This document shows positions 1 through 7,752 of a DNA stretch of 64,000 nucleotides, piece by piece. Made by a program: the position numbers and the translations under genes. The stretch is from Proluteimonas luteida. Lineage in GTDB: Bacteria > Pseudomonadota > Gammaproteobacteria > Xanthomonadales > Xanthomonadaceae. The first letter of the stretch is position 1; each line of letters begins with the position of its first letter. Location: the NCBI RefSeq assembly GCF_021191695.1, contig NZ_JAIWPT010000001.1:412040-476039 (forward strand), written 5' to 3'. Below the pieces are notes generated by a model, which was given only the letters and a program-made list of their open reading frames with translations, had not been told where the DNA came from and did not search any database.

Positions 1-117
1 GATCGTGCAGATGCGGTAGCCGAGCAGTGCGCGGAAATCGCGGTTGCGCAGCGGCGCCGCGCGGCTGTCGTCGTGGTCGTCGGCCGGGGGCTGGTGCGGG
101 TCGTCGGGTGCGCTCAC
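1..117 (-). CDS. Probable MFS transporter, N-terminal fragment (cut by window edge)
   Basis: Only the first 39 codons are present; the gene continues beyond base 1. The GTG at 117-115 opens the frame, and its GTGA overlaps the stop codon of sufE, so the two genes are translationally coupled. The visible protein has an acidic, Pro/His-rich cytoplasmic start followed by NRDFRALLGYR, the kind of sequence that leads into the first membrane helix of major facilitator proteins. No membrane helix is inside the window, so the family call rests on this short motif alone and the substrate is unknown. Confidence 0.5.
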   Translation of the reverse strand, partial: MSAPDDPHQPPADDHDDSRAAPLRNRDFRALLGYRICTI

Positions 118-593
118 TGCAGGGCGGTCTGCGCGCGGGCCCGGATGAAGGCCAGCAGCGCGGCGAGGCCGTTGCTGCGGGTCGGCGACAGGTGCTTCGC
201 CAGGCCGATGTCGCCGATGTAGCTGGCGTCGGTCGCGACGATTTCCTGCGCGCTGCGGCCCGAATAGACGCGCAGGGCGAGATAGATCAGGCCGGAGACG
301 ATCGCCGAGTCGCTGGCGGCGGCGAAATCGAGCCGCGTCGCGTCGCCCGACGGCACGATCCAGACCATCGACTGGCAGCCGTGCAGGCGGTGTTCCTCGG
401 TCTTCCACTCATCGGGGAACGGCGGCAGCTTGCGGCCCAGGTCGATCAGGTACTGGTAGCGCTCCGACCAGTCGCCGAAGAAGGCGAACTCCTCGGCGAT
501 GGCGCGTTGCGCCTCGGCGGGCGTGGGTTCCAGCGGGAAGGGGGAGGGAGGCGATTCGCTCACGACAGGCGGTACCGGTTGCGGGGGGCGCAT
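114..593 (-). CDS. sufE: SufE family cysteine desulfurase sulfur acceptor
   Basis: SufE accepts persulfide sulfur from the SufS cysteine desulfurase and passes it to the SufBCD scaffold for Fe-S cluster assembly in the cytoplasm. The 159-residue product has the family core: FAFFGDW...RYQYLIDLG, then RLHGCQSMVW with the sulfur-accepting Cys73 after His71-Gly72, and the conserved C-terminal GLAKHLSPTRSNGL. Length matches the family (about 140-150) plus a Pro-rich start. The open frame runs further upstream, but that part has no family character; ATG at 593 is used, with GTG at 563 as an alternative. No suf genes adjoin it; it is coupled to the downstream transporter by a 4-base overlap. Confidence 0.92.
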   Translation of the reverse strand: MRPPQPVPPVVSESPPSPFPLEPTPAEAQRAIAEEFAFFGDWSERYQYLIDLGRKLPPFPDEWKTEEHRLHGCQSMVWIVPSGDATRLDFAAASDSAIVSGLIYLALRVYSGRSAQEIVATDASYIGDIGLAKHLSPTRSNGLAALLAFIRARAQTALQ

Positions 594-792
594 CGCGGCG
601 GTGCCGCGAGCCCAAGCCCGTAATTTTGACGGAAGCGGGCGAAAAAGGCCCGTCACGGTGCAGCGCGGTTGCCGCCGATGCAGGCATCCGGCTGGCGCCG
701 CGCCCCGGATTGGCCTGCATGCCGCATCATCCGTGTCCGACGTCCCGCGCTGTACGGTGTCGTGACCATCGTCCCCCCATCCAGGACCTGCC

Positions 793-2208
793 ATGGCGAA
801 TGCGCTCGTCTGGTTCCGCAACGACCTCCGGCTCGACGACCATCCCGCCCTGCGCGCCGCGCTGGAGGCCGGGCTGGCGCCGGTCTGCGTCTACATCCAC
901 GCGCCGGACGAGGAGGGCGACTGGGCGCCCGGCGCGGCCTCCGATGCCTGGCGCCACCGTTCGCTGGCCGCGCTCGATGCCGCGCTGCGCCGGCGCGGCA
1001 GCCGGTTGCGGCTGTTCCACGGGCCGACGCTGCCGACGCTGCGCACCCTGGTCGACACCTGCGAGGCGGAGGCGGTGTTCTGGAACCGGCGCTACGAACC
1101 GGCGATCGAGCAGCGCGACGCGAAGATCAAGCGCGCCCTGCGCGGCGCCGGCGTGCGCGCCGAAAGCCACGACGGCGCGCTGCTGTTCGAGCCGTGGACG
1201 CTGGCGACCGGGCAAGGCGGGCCGTACAAGGTGTTCACCCCGTTCTGGCGCAAGGCGCTGGCATCGTGGCGGCTGGCGCCACCGTGGCAGGCGCCGGGCG
1301 TGTTGCCCAAGGTCGAGGCCGGCCCGCACGGGGTCGCGCTCGACGACCTGCTGCTGCGTTCCGCGCACGACTGGGACGCCGGCTTCTGGCCGTCGTGGAC
1401 GCCGGGCGAGGCCGGGGCGCACGAAATGCTGGAGGTGTTCGTCGACGGCGCCCTGCACGGCTACCGGCAGGGCCGCGAGCGGCCCGACCAGGCCGGCACC
1501 TCGCGCCTGTCGCCGCACCTGCATTTCGGCGAGATCGCGCCGTGGCGGGTGGCCGCCGAGCTCGAGACGCTGCGCAGTGCAGGCACCGGCGCCGACATCG
1601 ACGCATTCGTGCGGCAACTGGGCTGGCGCGAGTTCGCCCACCACCTGCTGCACCATTTCCCGACCACGCCCTCGCACAACTTCAATCCGCGCTTCGACGG
1701 CTTCGCCTGGGCGCGCCGCAACGAGGCCCAGCTGGCCGCGTGGCGCGCGGGCATGACCGGCGTGCCGATCGTCGACGCCGGCATGCGCGAGCTGTGGCAG
1801 ACCGGCTGGATGCACAACCGCGTGCGCATGGTCGTCGGCAGCTGGCTGTGCAAGCACATGCGCATGCACTGGCGCGAGGGCGCGCGCTGGTTCTGGGACA
1901 CCCTGGTCGATGCCGACCTGGCCAACAACACCCTGGGCTGGCAGTGGATCGCCGGCACCGGTGCCGATGCCGCGCCGTATTTCCGCGTGTTCAATCCGGT
2001 GACGCAGGCGCAGAAGTGCGATCCCGACGGCCGCTACATCGCCCGCTGGGTGCCGGAACTGGCCGGACTGCCGGTGCCGCTGCGCTTCAGCCCATGGGAG
2101 GCGCCCGCGCAGCTGGCGCGCATTGCGCCGGACTATCCGCGCCGGCCGATCGTCGACCTGGCCGCCGGCCGCGATGCCGCGCTCGCCGCCTATCAGGCGA
2201 CGCGCTGA
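793..2208 (+). CDS. phrB: Deoxyribodipyrimidine photo-lyase
   Basis: Light-driven repair of cyclobutane pyrimidine dimers using FADH- and an antenna chromophore. The 471 residues match the usual class I length. The N-terminal antenna-binding fold begins ALVWFRNDLRLDDHPAL. The FAD half carries GTSRLSPHLHFGEI, a WREFAHHLLHH segment, VDAGMRELWQTGWMHNR and the terminal ANNTLGWQWIAGTG, with the aromatic residues that line the dimer pocket and the electron-transfer path. It stands alone, divergent from sufE, with a 199-base gap that holds no clear regulatory site. The ATG is preceded by a weak AGGA. A cryptochrome is less likely because the substrate-pocket motifs are complete. Confidence 0.95.
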   Translation: MANALVWFRNDLRLDDHPALRAALEAGLAPVCVYIHAPDEEGDWAPGAASDAWRHRSLAALDAALRRRGSRLRLFHGPTLPTLRTLVDTCEAEAVFWNRRYEPAIEQRDAKIKRALRGAGVRAESHDGALLFEPWTLATGQGGPYKVFTPFWRKALASWRLAPPWQAPGVLPKVEAGPHGVALDDLLLRSAHDWDAGFWPSWTPGEAGAHEMLEVFVDGALHGYRQGRERPDQAGTSRLSPHLHFGEIAPWRVAAELETLRSAGTGADIDAFVRQLGWREFAHHLLHHFPTTPSHNFNPRFDGFAWARRNEAQLAAWRAGMTGVPIVDAGMRELWQTGWMHNRVRMVVGSWLCKHMRMHWREGARWFWDTLVDADLANNTLGWQWIAGTGADAAPYFRVFNPVTQAQKCDPDGRYIARWVPELAGLPVPLRFSPWEAPAQLARIAPDYPRRPIVDLAAGRDAALAAYQATR

Positions 2209-2374
2209 GCCGGGCGCTCGGCCGGGTTGCCCCAACTCTTCCTGAATAGGCGGCGCGGCCGTCACTCCGCATGCATTGCCGGCGGGGTAACGTCGGCCGC
2301 GTCCACTCGGTGCACGGCCAGTCCGTCCACCGCGCCATTCGTCCGACATCACATGTCATACAGGAGATCCGACC

Positions 2375-3064
2375 ATGGGCAAACCGATCACAGCCCGTTC
2401 GACCAGCATGATCACCACCGCGATCGCAGGTGCCCTGCTGCTCACCAGCTGCGCCAGCTACACCGGCCAGACCAATGCCCCGGACGATCCCAACCGGACC
2501 CGCAACAACGCGCTGATCGGTGCCGGCATCGGTGCCGTCGCCGGCCTGCTCAGCGGCTCCGACGCGACCGAGCGCCGCCAGCGCGCGATGGTCGGCGCGG
2601 GTGTCGGCGGCCTTGCCGGTGGCGCGATCGGCGCCTACCAGGACCGTCAGGAAGCCGAACTGCGTCGCCAGACCCAGGGCACCGGCATCCAGGTCGACCG
2701 CGAGGGCGACGTCATCAAGCTCAACCTGCCCGACGGCGTGACCTTCGACTTCGGCAAGGCCGATCTCAAGGCGCAGTTCTACCCGGCGCTCAACAACGTC
2801 GCCCGCACGCTGCAGGAGTACGACCAGACGATCGTCGAGATCTCCGGCCATACCGACAGCGTCGGCAGTGATGCGGTCAACCAGCGCCTGTCGCAGCAGC
2901 GTGCCGATGCGGTGGGCAACTACCTGATCGGCCAGGGCCTGCTGCGCCAGCGTTTCGAGATCGTCGGTTTCGGCAAGACCCGCCCGGTCGCCGACAACAG
3001 CACCGAGCAGGGCCGTGCGCTGAACCGCCGCGTCGAGATCCGGGTGATCCCGCTGCAGTCGTAA
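2375..3064 (+). CDS. OmpA-family glycine-zipper lipoprotein (YiaD-like)
   Basis: A 229-residue outer-membrane lipoprotein. A signal peptide ends in the lipobox LLTSC with lipidated Cys26. Residues about 48-90 form two glycine-zipper stretches (GAGIGAVAGLL and GAGVGGLAGGAIGA) that probably insert into or pack against membrane. Residues about 110-229 are an OmpA C-terminal domain that binds peptidoglycan: ISGHTDSVGS, then NQRLSQQRADAV and NRRVEI, with the Asp and Arg used to bind diaminopimelate. The start is supported by AGGAGA seven bases upstream. The gene is monocistronic: its own intrinsic terminator follows. A role in envelope integrity is inferred from the family. Confidence 0.88.
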   Translation: MGKPITARSTSMITTAIAGALLLTSCASYTGQTNAPDDPNRTRNNALIGAGIGAVAGLLSGSDATERRQRAMVGAGVGGLAGGAIGAYQDRQEAELRRQTQGTGIQVDREGDVIKLNLPDGVTFDFGKADLKAQFYPALNNVARTLQEYDQTIVEISGHTDSVGSDAVNQRLSQQRADAVGNYLIGQGLLRQRFEIVGFGKTRPVADNSTEQGRALNRRVEIRVIPLQS

Positions 3065-3087
3065 GCGCGGCAGTCCATGTCGATGAG

Positions 3088-3114
3088 AAAGGCCGCGCCC
3101 GTCGCGGCCTTTTT
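3088..3114 (+). terminator. Intrinsic terminator of the OmpA-type lipoprotein gene
   Basis: Seven-base GC stem GGCCGCG / CGCGGCC (3091-3097 and 3103-3109) with a 5-base loop, flanked by AAA and followed by TTTTT. It starts 24 bases after the stop codon. Seen directly in the sequence. Confidence 0.9.
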
Positions 3115-3259
3115 CTTGACTGGTCTCCGGGCAGGAGACAAGACGCCTCATGCGTTCTTCTGTCGTCCCGGGCGCGGTCCTGGCGTCCGGGGCGTTGCCC
3201 CGACCTCGAGAAATCCCGGGAACCGGGAAAGAACCGGCAGATGACTGCCAGCCTCGCAT

Positions 3260-4141
3260 TTAGGCGACCGGCTGCGGCGCCTGCGCCTTGGCGCGGCTCA
3301 GCAGCGCGTGCAGCATCTCGGTCGACAGCCCGTGCAGCACCAGGCGGAAACCGGCGCGCAGCGTGGTCAGCGGCACCAGCGGATGCTTGTTGTTGAGGAA
3401 CACCAGGTAGTCCGGCCGCTGCAGCAGCGTGGCGGCATAGATGCCGACGATCTCGTCGAGCTGCAACGAGTTGGTCGCGCGCCAGAAGTCGTTGTCGGTC
3501 AGGAACAGCTGGTAGACCGGGGTGTAGACCTCGATCGCGGTCTGCAGGTCGATGAAGTTGGTCCAGCGCCGCGGCATGTCCTCCAGCCGCAGCCCGGGCT
3601 GGCGGATCATCGAGAAATCCAGCTCGGCCGGTGGCCGGATCGGCTGGCCGCCGAGTTCGCGGTTGAGGTCGATGATGAAGTTGAACAGGTTGAGGTCGTG
3701 CTGCAGGAACACGTCGTCGCGCAGCGCGGCGATGTCCGGCGGGCTCAGCGGGTGCGACGGCAGTTCGCGGTCGGGCAGGGCGTTGCGGCCGATGAAGGAC
3801 AGCACCTGCGAGCCGAGGTGGAAATGCCGGAGGATCAGCCAGTTCGCCTCCGGGCTGACGAAGGTGGCCATGCCCCAGACGATGGTGCGGTGCAGCCACT
3901 TCGACGAGGTGAAGCGCTTCGGCAGCACGATCTTCAGCAACTGGATCATCACGATCGACAGCCTCGCCAGCGGCCGCACCACCGGCAGCACGAACTGGCG
4001 CGAACGCGACGCGGCATCGGTCAGCCAGGCGCGCTTGACGTCGTCGGCCAGCGGCCCGCTGGCGTCGAGGTACAGCGCCAGCCACGGATTGGGATCGCGC
4101 GGATCGTGCGCGGCGTTCAGCCAGTCCTCGGTCCTGCTCAT
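3260..4141 (-). CDS. Conserved-type protein of unknown function, partner of the KAS III fusion gene
   Basis: 293 residues that I cannot assign to a functional family. No signal peptide. Residues 58-73 (LARLSIVMIQLLKIVL) and 87-96 are hydrophobic and could touch the membrane, but no regular multi-helix pattern is seen. Histidines and acidic residues cluster at E98-H106-H108, H148-D149 and D158; these could be metal ligands, but that is speculation. A C-terminal stretch resembles a helical bundle. It lies 97 bases downstream of the ketosynthase-oxidase fusion gene on the same strand, with an 8-base hairpin between them, so joint expression and a shared pathway are likely. It might be a membrane-associated tailoring or partner protein. 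Confidence 0.7.
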   Translation of the reverse strand: MSRTEDWLNAAHDPRDPNPWLALYLDASGPLADDVKRAWLTDAASRSRQFVLPVVRPLARLSIVMIQLLKIVLPKRFTSSKWLHRTIVWGMATFVSPEANWLILRHFHLGSQVLSFIGRNALPDRELPSHPLSPPDIAALRDDVFLQHDLNLFNFIIDLNRELGGQPIRPPAELDFSMIRQPGLRLEDMPRRWTNFIDLQTAIEVYTPVYQLFLTDNDFWRATNSLQLDEIVGIYAATLLQRPDYLVFLNNKHPLVPLTTLRAGFRLVLHGLSTEMLHALLSRAKAQAPQPVA

Positions 4142-4205
4142 CGCGTCTTCCTCGTAGCGCGCTGCTCGTGCCTGCTCTGCCGGAAAGCCTCCGGCGCCGT
4201 GTCCG

Positions 4206-4226
4206 GTGGAGCGATCCCCGCTCCAC
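4206..4226 (-). other. Intergenic hairpin within the KAS III two-gene unit
   Basis: Perfect 8-base stem GTGGAGCG / CGCTCCAC (4206-4213 and 4219-4226) around a 5-base loop, without a T-tract. It sits between the fusion gene and its downstream partner and may stop 3' decay or set unequal expression; this is inference. Confidence 0.6.
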
Positions 4227-4238
4227 GGTCCGCGGCGC

Positions 4239-6134
4239 TCAACGGATCATCGCCAGCTGCCGCGCATACAGTACCGCCACATGGCGGGCATCCTCGAGGA
4301 TCTCGTCGGCCGCCTCGCGCCCGCCGATGCCGATCGCGACCTCCAGCGCCTGCAGCCAGCGCTGCAGGTGGGCGACGTCGTTCTCGCCGTGGTAGGCGAG
4401 GAAGCGGAAGCTTTTGCCGAGCCAGCCCAGGCGCTGGCGCAGCAGCGGCAGCAGCGCCGGCACGATGCGCTGGCCGGTGCCTTCGATGATGTACATCGCG
4501 CCGAGCAGGCCGACCGCGTCCGGCTGTGCCGCGCGCGCGTGCAGGTAGGCATTGAGCGCCTCGCCGCCGGGGTTGCGGCGCAACGCGTCCAGCGATGCGA
4601 CCCGGCCGCCGGCGTTGCGGTAGTCCTCGAACAGCACGTTGTAGTCGTACTGTTCGTCGTCGGCGTGGTGGTGCACGGTCTCGCGCAGCACCGCGTACTT
4701 CGGCGTCAGGTGGTCGGCGGCCTCGCGCATCCACAGGCTGCCTTCGCGGACCTGCGGCACCCATTGCTCCATCCAGCCGACGTAGTCGGCCTTGCCGACG
4801 CTGCCGTCGAGGATCCGGCGCACCAGCGGCGTCCGCCAGACCCGGCTGCGGTAGTCGTGCCAGACCAGGGCCAGCTCGCGCAGCAGGCGCGCGACCTCCG
4901 GCAGCTGGGTGTCGGGATCGGCGCTGTGCGGCGGAGGCGGCAGGTCGTCGGCCCCGGCTGCGTCGGCCGCCGGCGCCGGGGTTGCGGCCGCTGGCGCGGG
5001 GGGCCGGGACGCTGTCGCATCGCCGGCCTCGACGACGGTCAGGGTCGCGAAGGCCACGCTGAACCGGCCCGACTCGGGGACGAACAGCAGGATCCGCTCG
5101 CCCGGTCGCGGCTGCCGCTCGCGCAGGAAGTCGTGCAGCATCGTGAAGATCGACGCCGAGCCGAGGTTGCCGCGGAAGGCGAGGTTGCTGTACCAGCGCG
5201 CTTCCGGGATCTCCAGCTGCGCCAGCTGCAGGCAGCGGCGCACCACCGGGGCGAATTTCCGCGACGAGTAGTGGCACAGGAAGTGGTCGATCGCGGCCGG
5301 GTCGACGATCCCGGCCTCGGCCAGCTGCACGTACTCGTGGGTGGCGACGTCGAACAGCTGCGGCAGCAGGCGGATGTCCTGGCGCAGCAGCATCGCGCCG
5401 TCGGCGTCGGCGGCGCTGAAGTCGGGATAGTCGCCCCAGCGGCGGCCGCCGGCCGACAGGCCCGCCTGCATGCACAGCGGCAGCTCCCCGGAGAACGACT
5501 TGAGGTGCAGGTGGTCGAGCCGCAGCGCGATGCCGGCCACGGGCAGGTTGCGCGACAGGCGCCATGCGCCGGCGCCGTCGGACAGCATCCAGCGCAGGAA
5601 ATGCGCGTCGAAGTCGGCGTTGTAGCCGGCCGGCGCGAAGCGCGAGCGCTTGAACAGCCGCGACGGGAACTCGGCGGTGGCGACCACGGCCTCGCGATGG
5701 CTGCCGGCCTGCAGCGCCAGCGCGGCATGGTGCAGCGCGGCCATGCCGGATGCGCAGACGCCATGGTGGCTGGCGGCGGTCATCGCCGGCGCGCCGAGTT
5801 CGGCCTGCACCTGGTTGGCGAAGCCGGGCAGGATCAGGTCGCCGCAGGACGAGGCCGCCGCCAGCAGGTCGATGCCGGCGAAGGCGGACGCATCGGTGCC
5901 GATGCAGTCGCGCACCGCGGCCGCGGCCAGCTGCGCGGCGCTGTGGGTACTGTTGCCGTCGGTGTCGAGGGCGTAGTGCCGGGTATGGATGCCGTTCTCG
6001 CCGAGGATGCGGCGCTTGATCCGCGGCGACATCGCGTTGAGCGGGGCGATGTAGTCGTCGATGCGGTCGTTGCCGACCGGATCGCCGGGGAAATACGCGC
6101 CGGTCGCGGTGACGTAGACATCCTCGAATCGCAT
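4239..6134 (-). CDS. Ketoacyl synthase III domain fused to a haem-oxygenase-like di-iron oxidase domain
   Basis: 631 residues with two enzymes in one chain. Residues 1-370 form a thiolase-fold KAS III unit with a complete Cys127-His288-Asn323 triad (GVCASGMA, DHFLCHYS, SNLAFRGNLGS); such enzymes condense an acyl thioester with a second carbon unit, and the long N-terminus (VYVTATGAYFPGDPV) recalls the StlD/DarB and OleA-like branches. An Ala/Pro-rich linker spans 371-410. Residues 411-631 are helical with HHHADDEQ (488-495), E551 and HGENDVAH (582-589), the spaced His/Glu/Asp set expected of haem-oxygenase-like di-iron oxidases such as UndA or SznF. The product is unknown; a ketosynthesis followed by oxidative tailoring or cleavage is the simplest reading. 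The unknown 293-residue protein is encoded next. Confidence 0.85.
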   Translation of the reverse strand: MRFEDVYVTATGAYFPGDPVGNDRIDDYIAPLNAMSPRIKRRILGENGIHTRHYALDTDGNSTHSAAQLAAAAVRDCIGTDASAFAGIDLLAAASSCGDLILPGFANQVQAELGAPAMTAASHHGVCASGMAALHHAALALQAGSHREAVVATAEFPSRLFKRSRFAPAGYNADFDAHFLRWMLSDGAGAWRLSRNLPVAGIALRLDHLHLKSFSGELPLCMQAGLSAGGRRWGDYPDFSAADADGAMLLRQDIRLLPQLFDVATHEYVQLAEAGIVDPAAIDHFLCHYSSRKFAPVVRRCLQLAQLEIPEARWYSNLAFRGNLGSASIFTMLHDFLRERQPRPGERILLFVPESGRFSVAFATLTVVEAGDATASRPPAPAAATPAPAADAAGADDLPPPPHSADPDTQLPEVARLLRELALVWHDYRSRVWRTPLVRRILDGSVGKADYVGWMEQWVPQVREGSLWMREAADHLTPKYAVLRETVHHHADDEQYDYNVLFEDYRNAGGRVASLDALRRNPGGEALNAYLHARAAQPDAVGLLGAMYIIEGTGQRIVPALLPLLRQRLGWLGKSFRFLAYHGENDVAHLQRWLQALEVAIGIGGREAADEILEDARHVAVLYARQLAMIR

Positions 6135-6209
6135 GGGCCAGCCTGAAGGGAGAGGGGAGGCTGTTATACCCGAGGGCGCCGGCGGCGGCGCAGCGGCGTC
6201 ACCGGCACG

Positions 6210-6791
6210 TCAGAGCGGCAGACCGCCGGCGCCGGAGAGATGCTCGTACAGGATGAAGCTGCCGATGCCGACCAGGATCAGGCCGCCGACGATCTCCGCG
6301 CGCCGGCCGGCAATGGTGCCCAGCGCGCGGCCGAGCATGATTCCGGTGGTCACCATGACCAGCGTGCAGATGCCGATGACCGTGGCGACCAGCCCGATGT
6401 TGACGTCGAGGAAGGCCAGGCCCACGCCGACCGCCATCGCGTCGATGCTGGTGGCGAAGCCGGTCGCGGCCAGGTTCCAGAACCCGTGGCGCTGCGGCGG
6501 TTCGGGATCGTTGCCCTCGGCCTTCAGGCCGGCATGGATCATGCGGCCGCCGAGCACCAGCAGCAGGACGAAGGCGATCCAGTGGTCCCAGGCGGTGATG
6601 TAGGCGGCGGCCGCCAGGCCCAGCGCCCAGCCGACGACCGGGGTCAGTCCCTCGATGACGCCGAAGATCAGGCCCGCGCGCAGGGCATCGGGAAAGCGCG
6701 GGGTCTGCATCGCGACGCCCTTGCCGACGGCGGCGGCGAAGGCATCGGTCGACATGGCGAAGCCGAGCAGCAGGATCGAAAGCAGGGACAT
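6210..6791 (-). CDS. mntP: Manganese efflux pump MntP
   Basis: Inner-membrane Mn(II) exporter that protects against manganese excess. The 193-residue protein has the usual six hydrophobic segments and the two internally repeated halves: the first has [15 protein letters not shown] (Asp16), the second has [14 protein letters not shown] (Asp117), the acidic residues known to be needed for transport. The terminal part [16 protein letters not shown] is typical. The ATG at 6791 follows a manganese-sensing riboswitch directly upstream, so expression should rise with Mn(II). Single-gene unit; the next gene downstream on this strand starts at 6134. Confidence 0.95.
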   Translation of the reverse strand: MSLLSILLLGFAMSTDAFAAAVGKGVAMQTPRFPDALRAGLIFGVIEGLTPVVGWALGLAAAAYITAWDHWIAFVLLLVLGGRMIHAGLKAEGNDPEPPQRHGFWNLAATGFATSIDAMAVGVGLAFLDVNIGLVATVIGICTLVMVTTGIMLGRALGTIAGRRAEIVGGLILVGIGSFILYEHLSGAGGLPL

Positions 6792-6820
6792 GGGAACTCG
6801 CAGGCCGGGGCGGGGACGGA

Positions 6821-6970
6821 CAACGGCATGCCGGCACGCCCAACCTCCGTTGCGCCGGAATACCGCTGGTCTCGCCAACCTGGACGGGTGACCTGCGCCA
6901 CGGCCGCAACGGACCGAGTGTGTTGACGCAGGTGCTTCCGCGGTGCGGAAGCCGGCTACTCCCCAAGGGG
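6821..6970 (-). promoter_or_regulatory. yybP-ykoY family manganese riboswitch upstream of mntP
   Basis: Read on the minus strand, the leader has the conserved opening CTTGGGGAGTAGCC (ending at 6954), an 8-base stem GCTTCCGC / GCGGAAGC (6952-6934), the conserved GTCAAC (6927-6922) next to an ACCTGCG / CGCAGGT stem, and the second signature GGCGAGACC (6876-6868). These are the two L1/L3 loop blocks that together bind Mn(II) in this family. A CAACGG / CCGTTG stem (6852-6847 and 6826-6821) lies just before the start codon and may form the expression platform. The family and its link to mntP are established; boundaries are approximate. Confidence 0.92.
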
Positions 6971-7128
6971 TGGCGCATGCTAGCAGCGACGCCCGGGGAA
7001 TGCACACATATAGCATCATGTATGTCTTATAGGACTTTGAAAAACAACAAGCAGAAAGCCTGAATGCAAGGCTTTTCCGGCCCCCTGCCCAAGGCGCCGG
7101 CAAGGAAATGCTGGCGTGCGATTCCGCC
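6971..7128. promoter_or_regulatory. Divergent promoter region between mntP riboswitch and lexA2 operon
   Basis: An unusually AT-rich island in this genome (7005-7060) lies between the two divergent units. It contains TATA-like hexamers in both directions (TATATG and TATAAG toward mntP; TTGAAA toward lexA2), but no box pair is convincing. A weak hairpin AAAGCCT / AGGCTTT followed by TTTT is at 7055-7076 and could end transcripts running rightward. The rest shows nothing specific. Confidence 0.45.
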
Positions 7129-7150
7129 ATGGAGTACATATGTACTCCAT
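7129..7150 (+). promoter_or_regulatory. LexA2 operator: 22-base perfect palindrome over the lexA2 start
   Basis: Each half reads ATGGAGTACAT, so the site is a flawless 22-base inverted repeat with core GTAC-N4-GTAC. As I recall, this fits the GTAC-N4-GTRC type reported for LexA2 of Pseudomonas putida. It includes the GGAG ribosome-binding sequence and both candidate start codons (7140 and 7149) of lexA2, so repressor binding would block transcription just at the gene start. Confidence 0.85.
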
Positions 7151-7751
7151 GATCGATCCCGCTTCCCGCCGTCGCCGCATCCTCGACTTCATCCGGCAAC
7201 GGGTCGCCGTGCAGGGCCAGCCGCCGACCCTGGCGGAGATCGCCGCGGCCTGCGGCCTGGCCTCGCGCGGGGCGGCCCGCAAGCACGTGCTGGCGCTGGC
7301 CGAAGCGGGGCTGATCGCCGTCACCGCCGGGCAGGCCCGGGGCATCCGTCCGGTCGGGGGAACGCAGGCGCTGCTGCAGGTCCCGGTGCTGGGCCGGGTC
7401 GCGGCCGGCCTGCCGATCGGCGCCGATGCCGGCCTCTCCGACACCCTGGCCCTCGATGCGCGCACGTTCTCCCAGCCGCCCGACTACCTGCTGCGGGTGC
7501 AGGGCGACTCGATGATCGACGACGGCATCCTCGACGGCGACCTGGTCGGCGTGCGCCGCGCGGCCGATGCGCACGACGGCCAGATCGTCGTTGCCCGTCT
7601 CGATGGCGAACTGACCATCAAGCGCCTGCGGCGGCGCGGCGGGGTGCTGCAGCTGCTGCCGCGCAATCCCGCCTATGCGCCGATCGAGGTCAGGGCCGAC
7701 CAGGCGTTCGCGCTCGAAGGCGTGTTCTGTGGCCTGGTGCGCCGCGGCTGA
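7140..7751 (+). CDS. lexA2: LexA-family repressor of the imu mutagenesis operon (LexA2)
   Basis: SOS repressor and self-cleaving serine protease. Residues about 8-70 are the winged-helix DNA-binding domain ([33 protein letters not shown]). The cleavage site is Ala89-Gly90 in [10 protein letters not shown], the nucleophile Ser124 in [10 protein letters not shown] and the base Lys161 in GELTIKRL, so autocleavage should work. At 203 residues it is normal in size. The ATG at 7140 has GGAG five bases before it; ATG at 7149 is an alternative and would fit a leaderless transcript. The stop is one base before imuA, so the repressor is the first gene of the operon it controls. Being cassette-linked, it is the second, specialised LexA rather than the global one. 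Confidence 0.92.
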   Translation: MYSMIDPASRRRRILDFIRQRVAVQGQPPTLAEIAAACGLASRGAARKHVLALAEAGLIAVTAGQARGIRPVGGTQALLQVPVLGRVAAGLPIGADAGLSDTLALDARTFSQPPDYLLRVQGDSMIDDGILDGDLVGVRRAADAHDGQIVVARLDGELTIKRLRRRGGVLQLLPRNPAYAPIEVRADQAFALEGVFCGLVRRG

Positions 7752-7752
7752 C

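Noticed and set aside
4239..6134. Frameshifted fusion artefact of two separate genes
   Set aside because: A single uninterrupted frame with a normal Ala/Pro linker and no internal start with a ribosome-binding site before the oxidase domain; still, an assembly error that removed a stop cannot be excluded from sequence alone.
7055..7076. Hairpin with TTTT as a lexA2 attenuator
   Set aside because: Only 7 weak base pairs and the lexA2 promoter position is not known; evidence is too thin to claim control.
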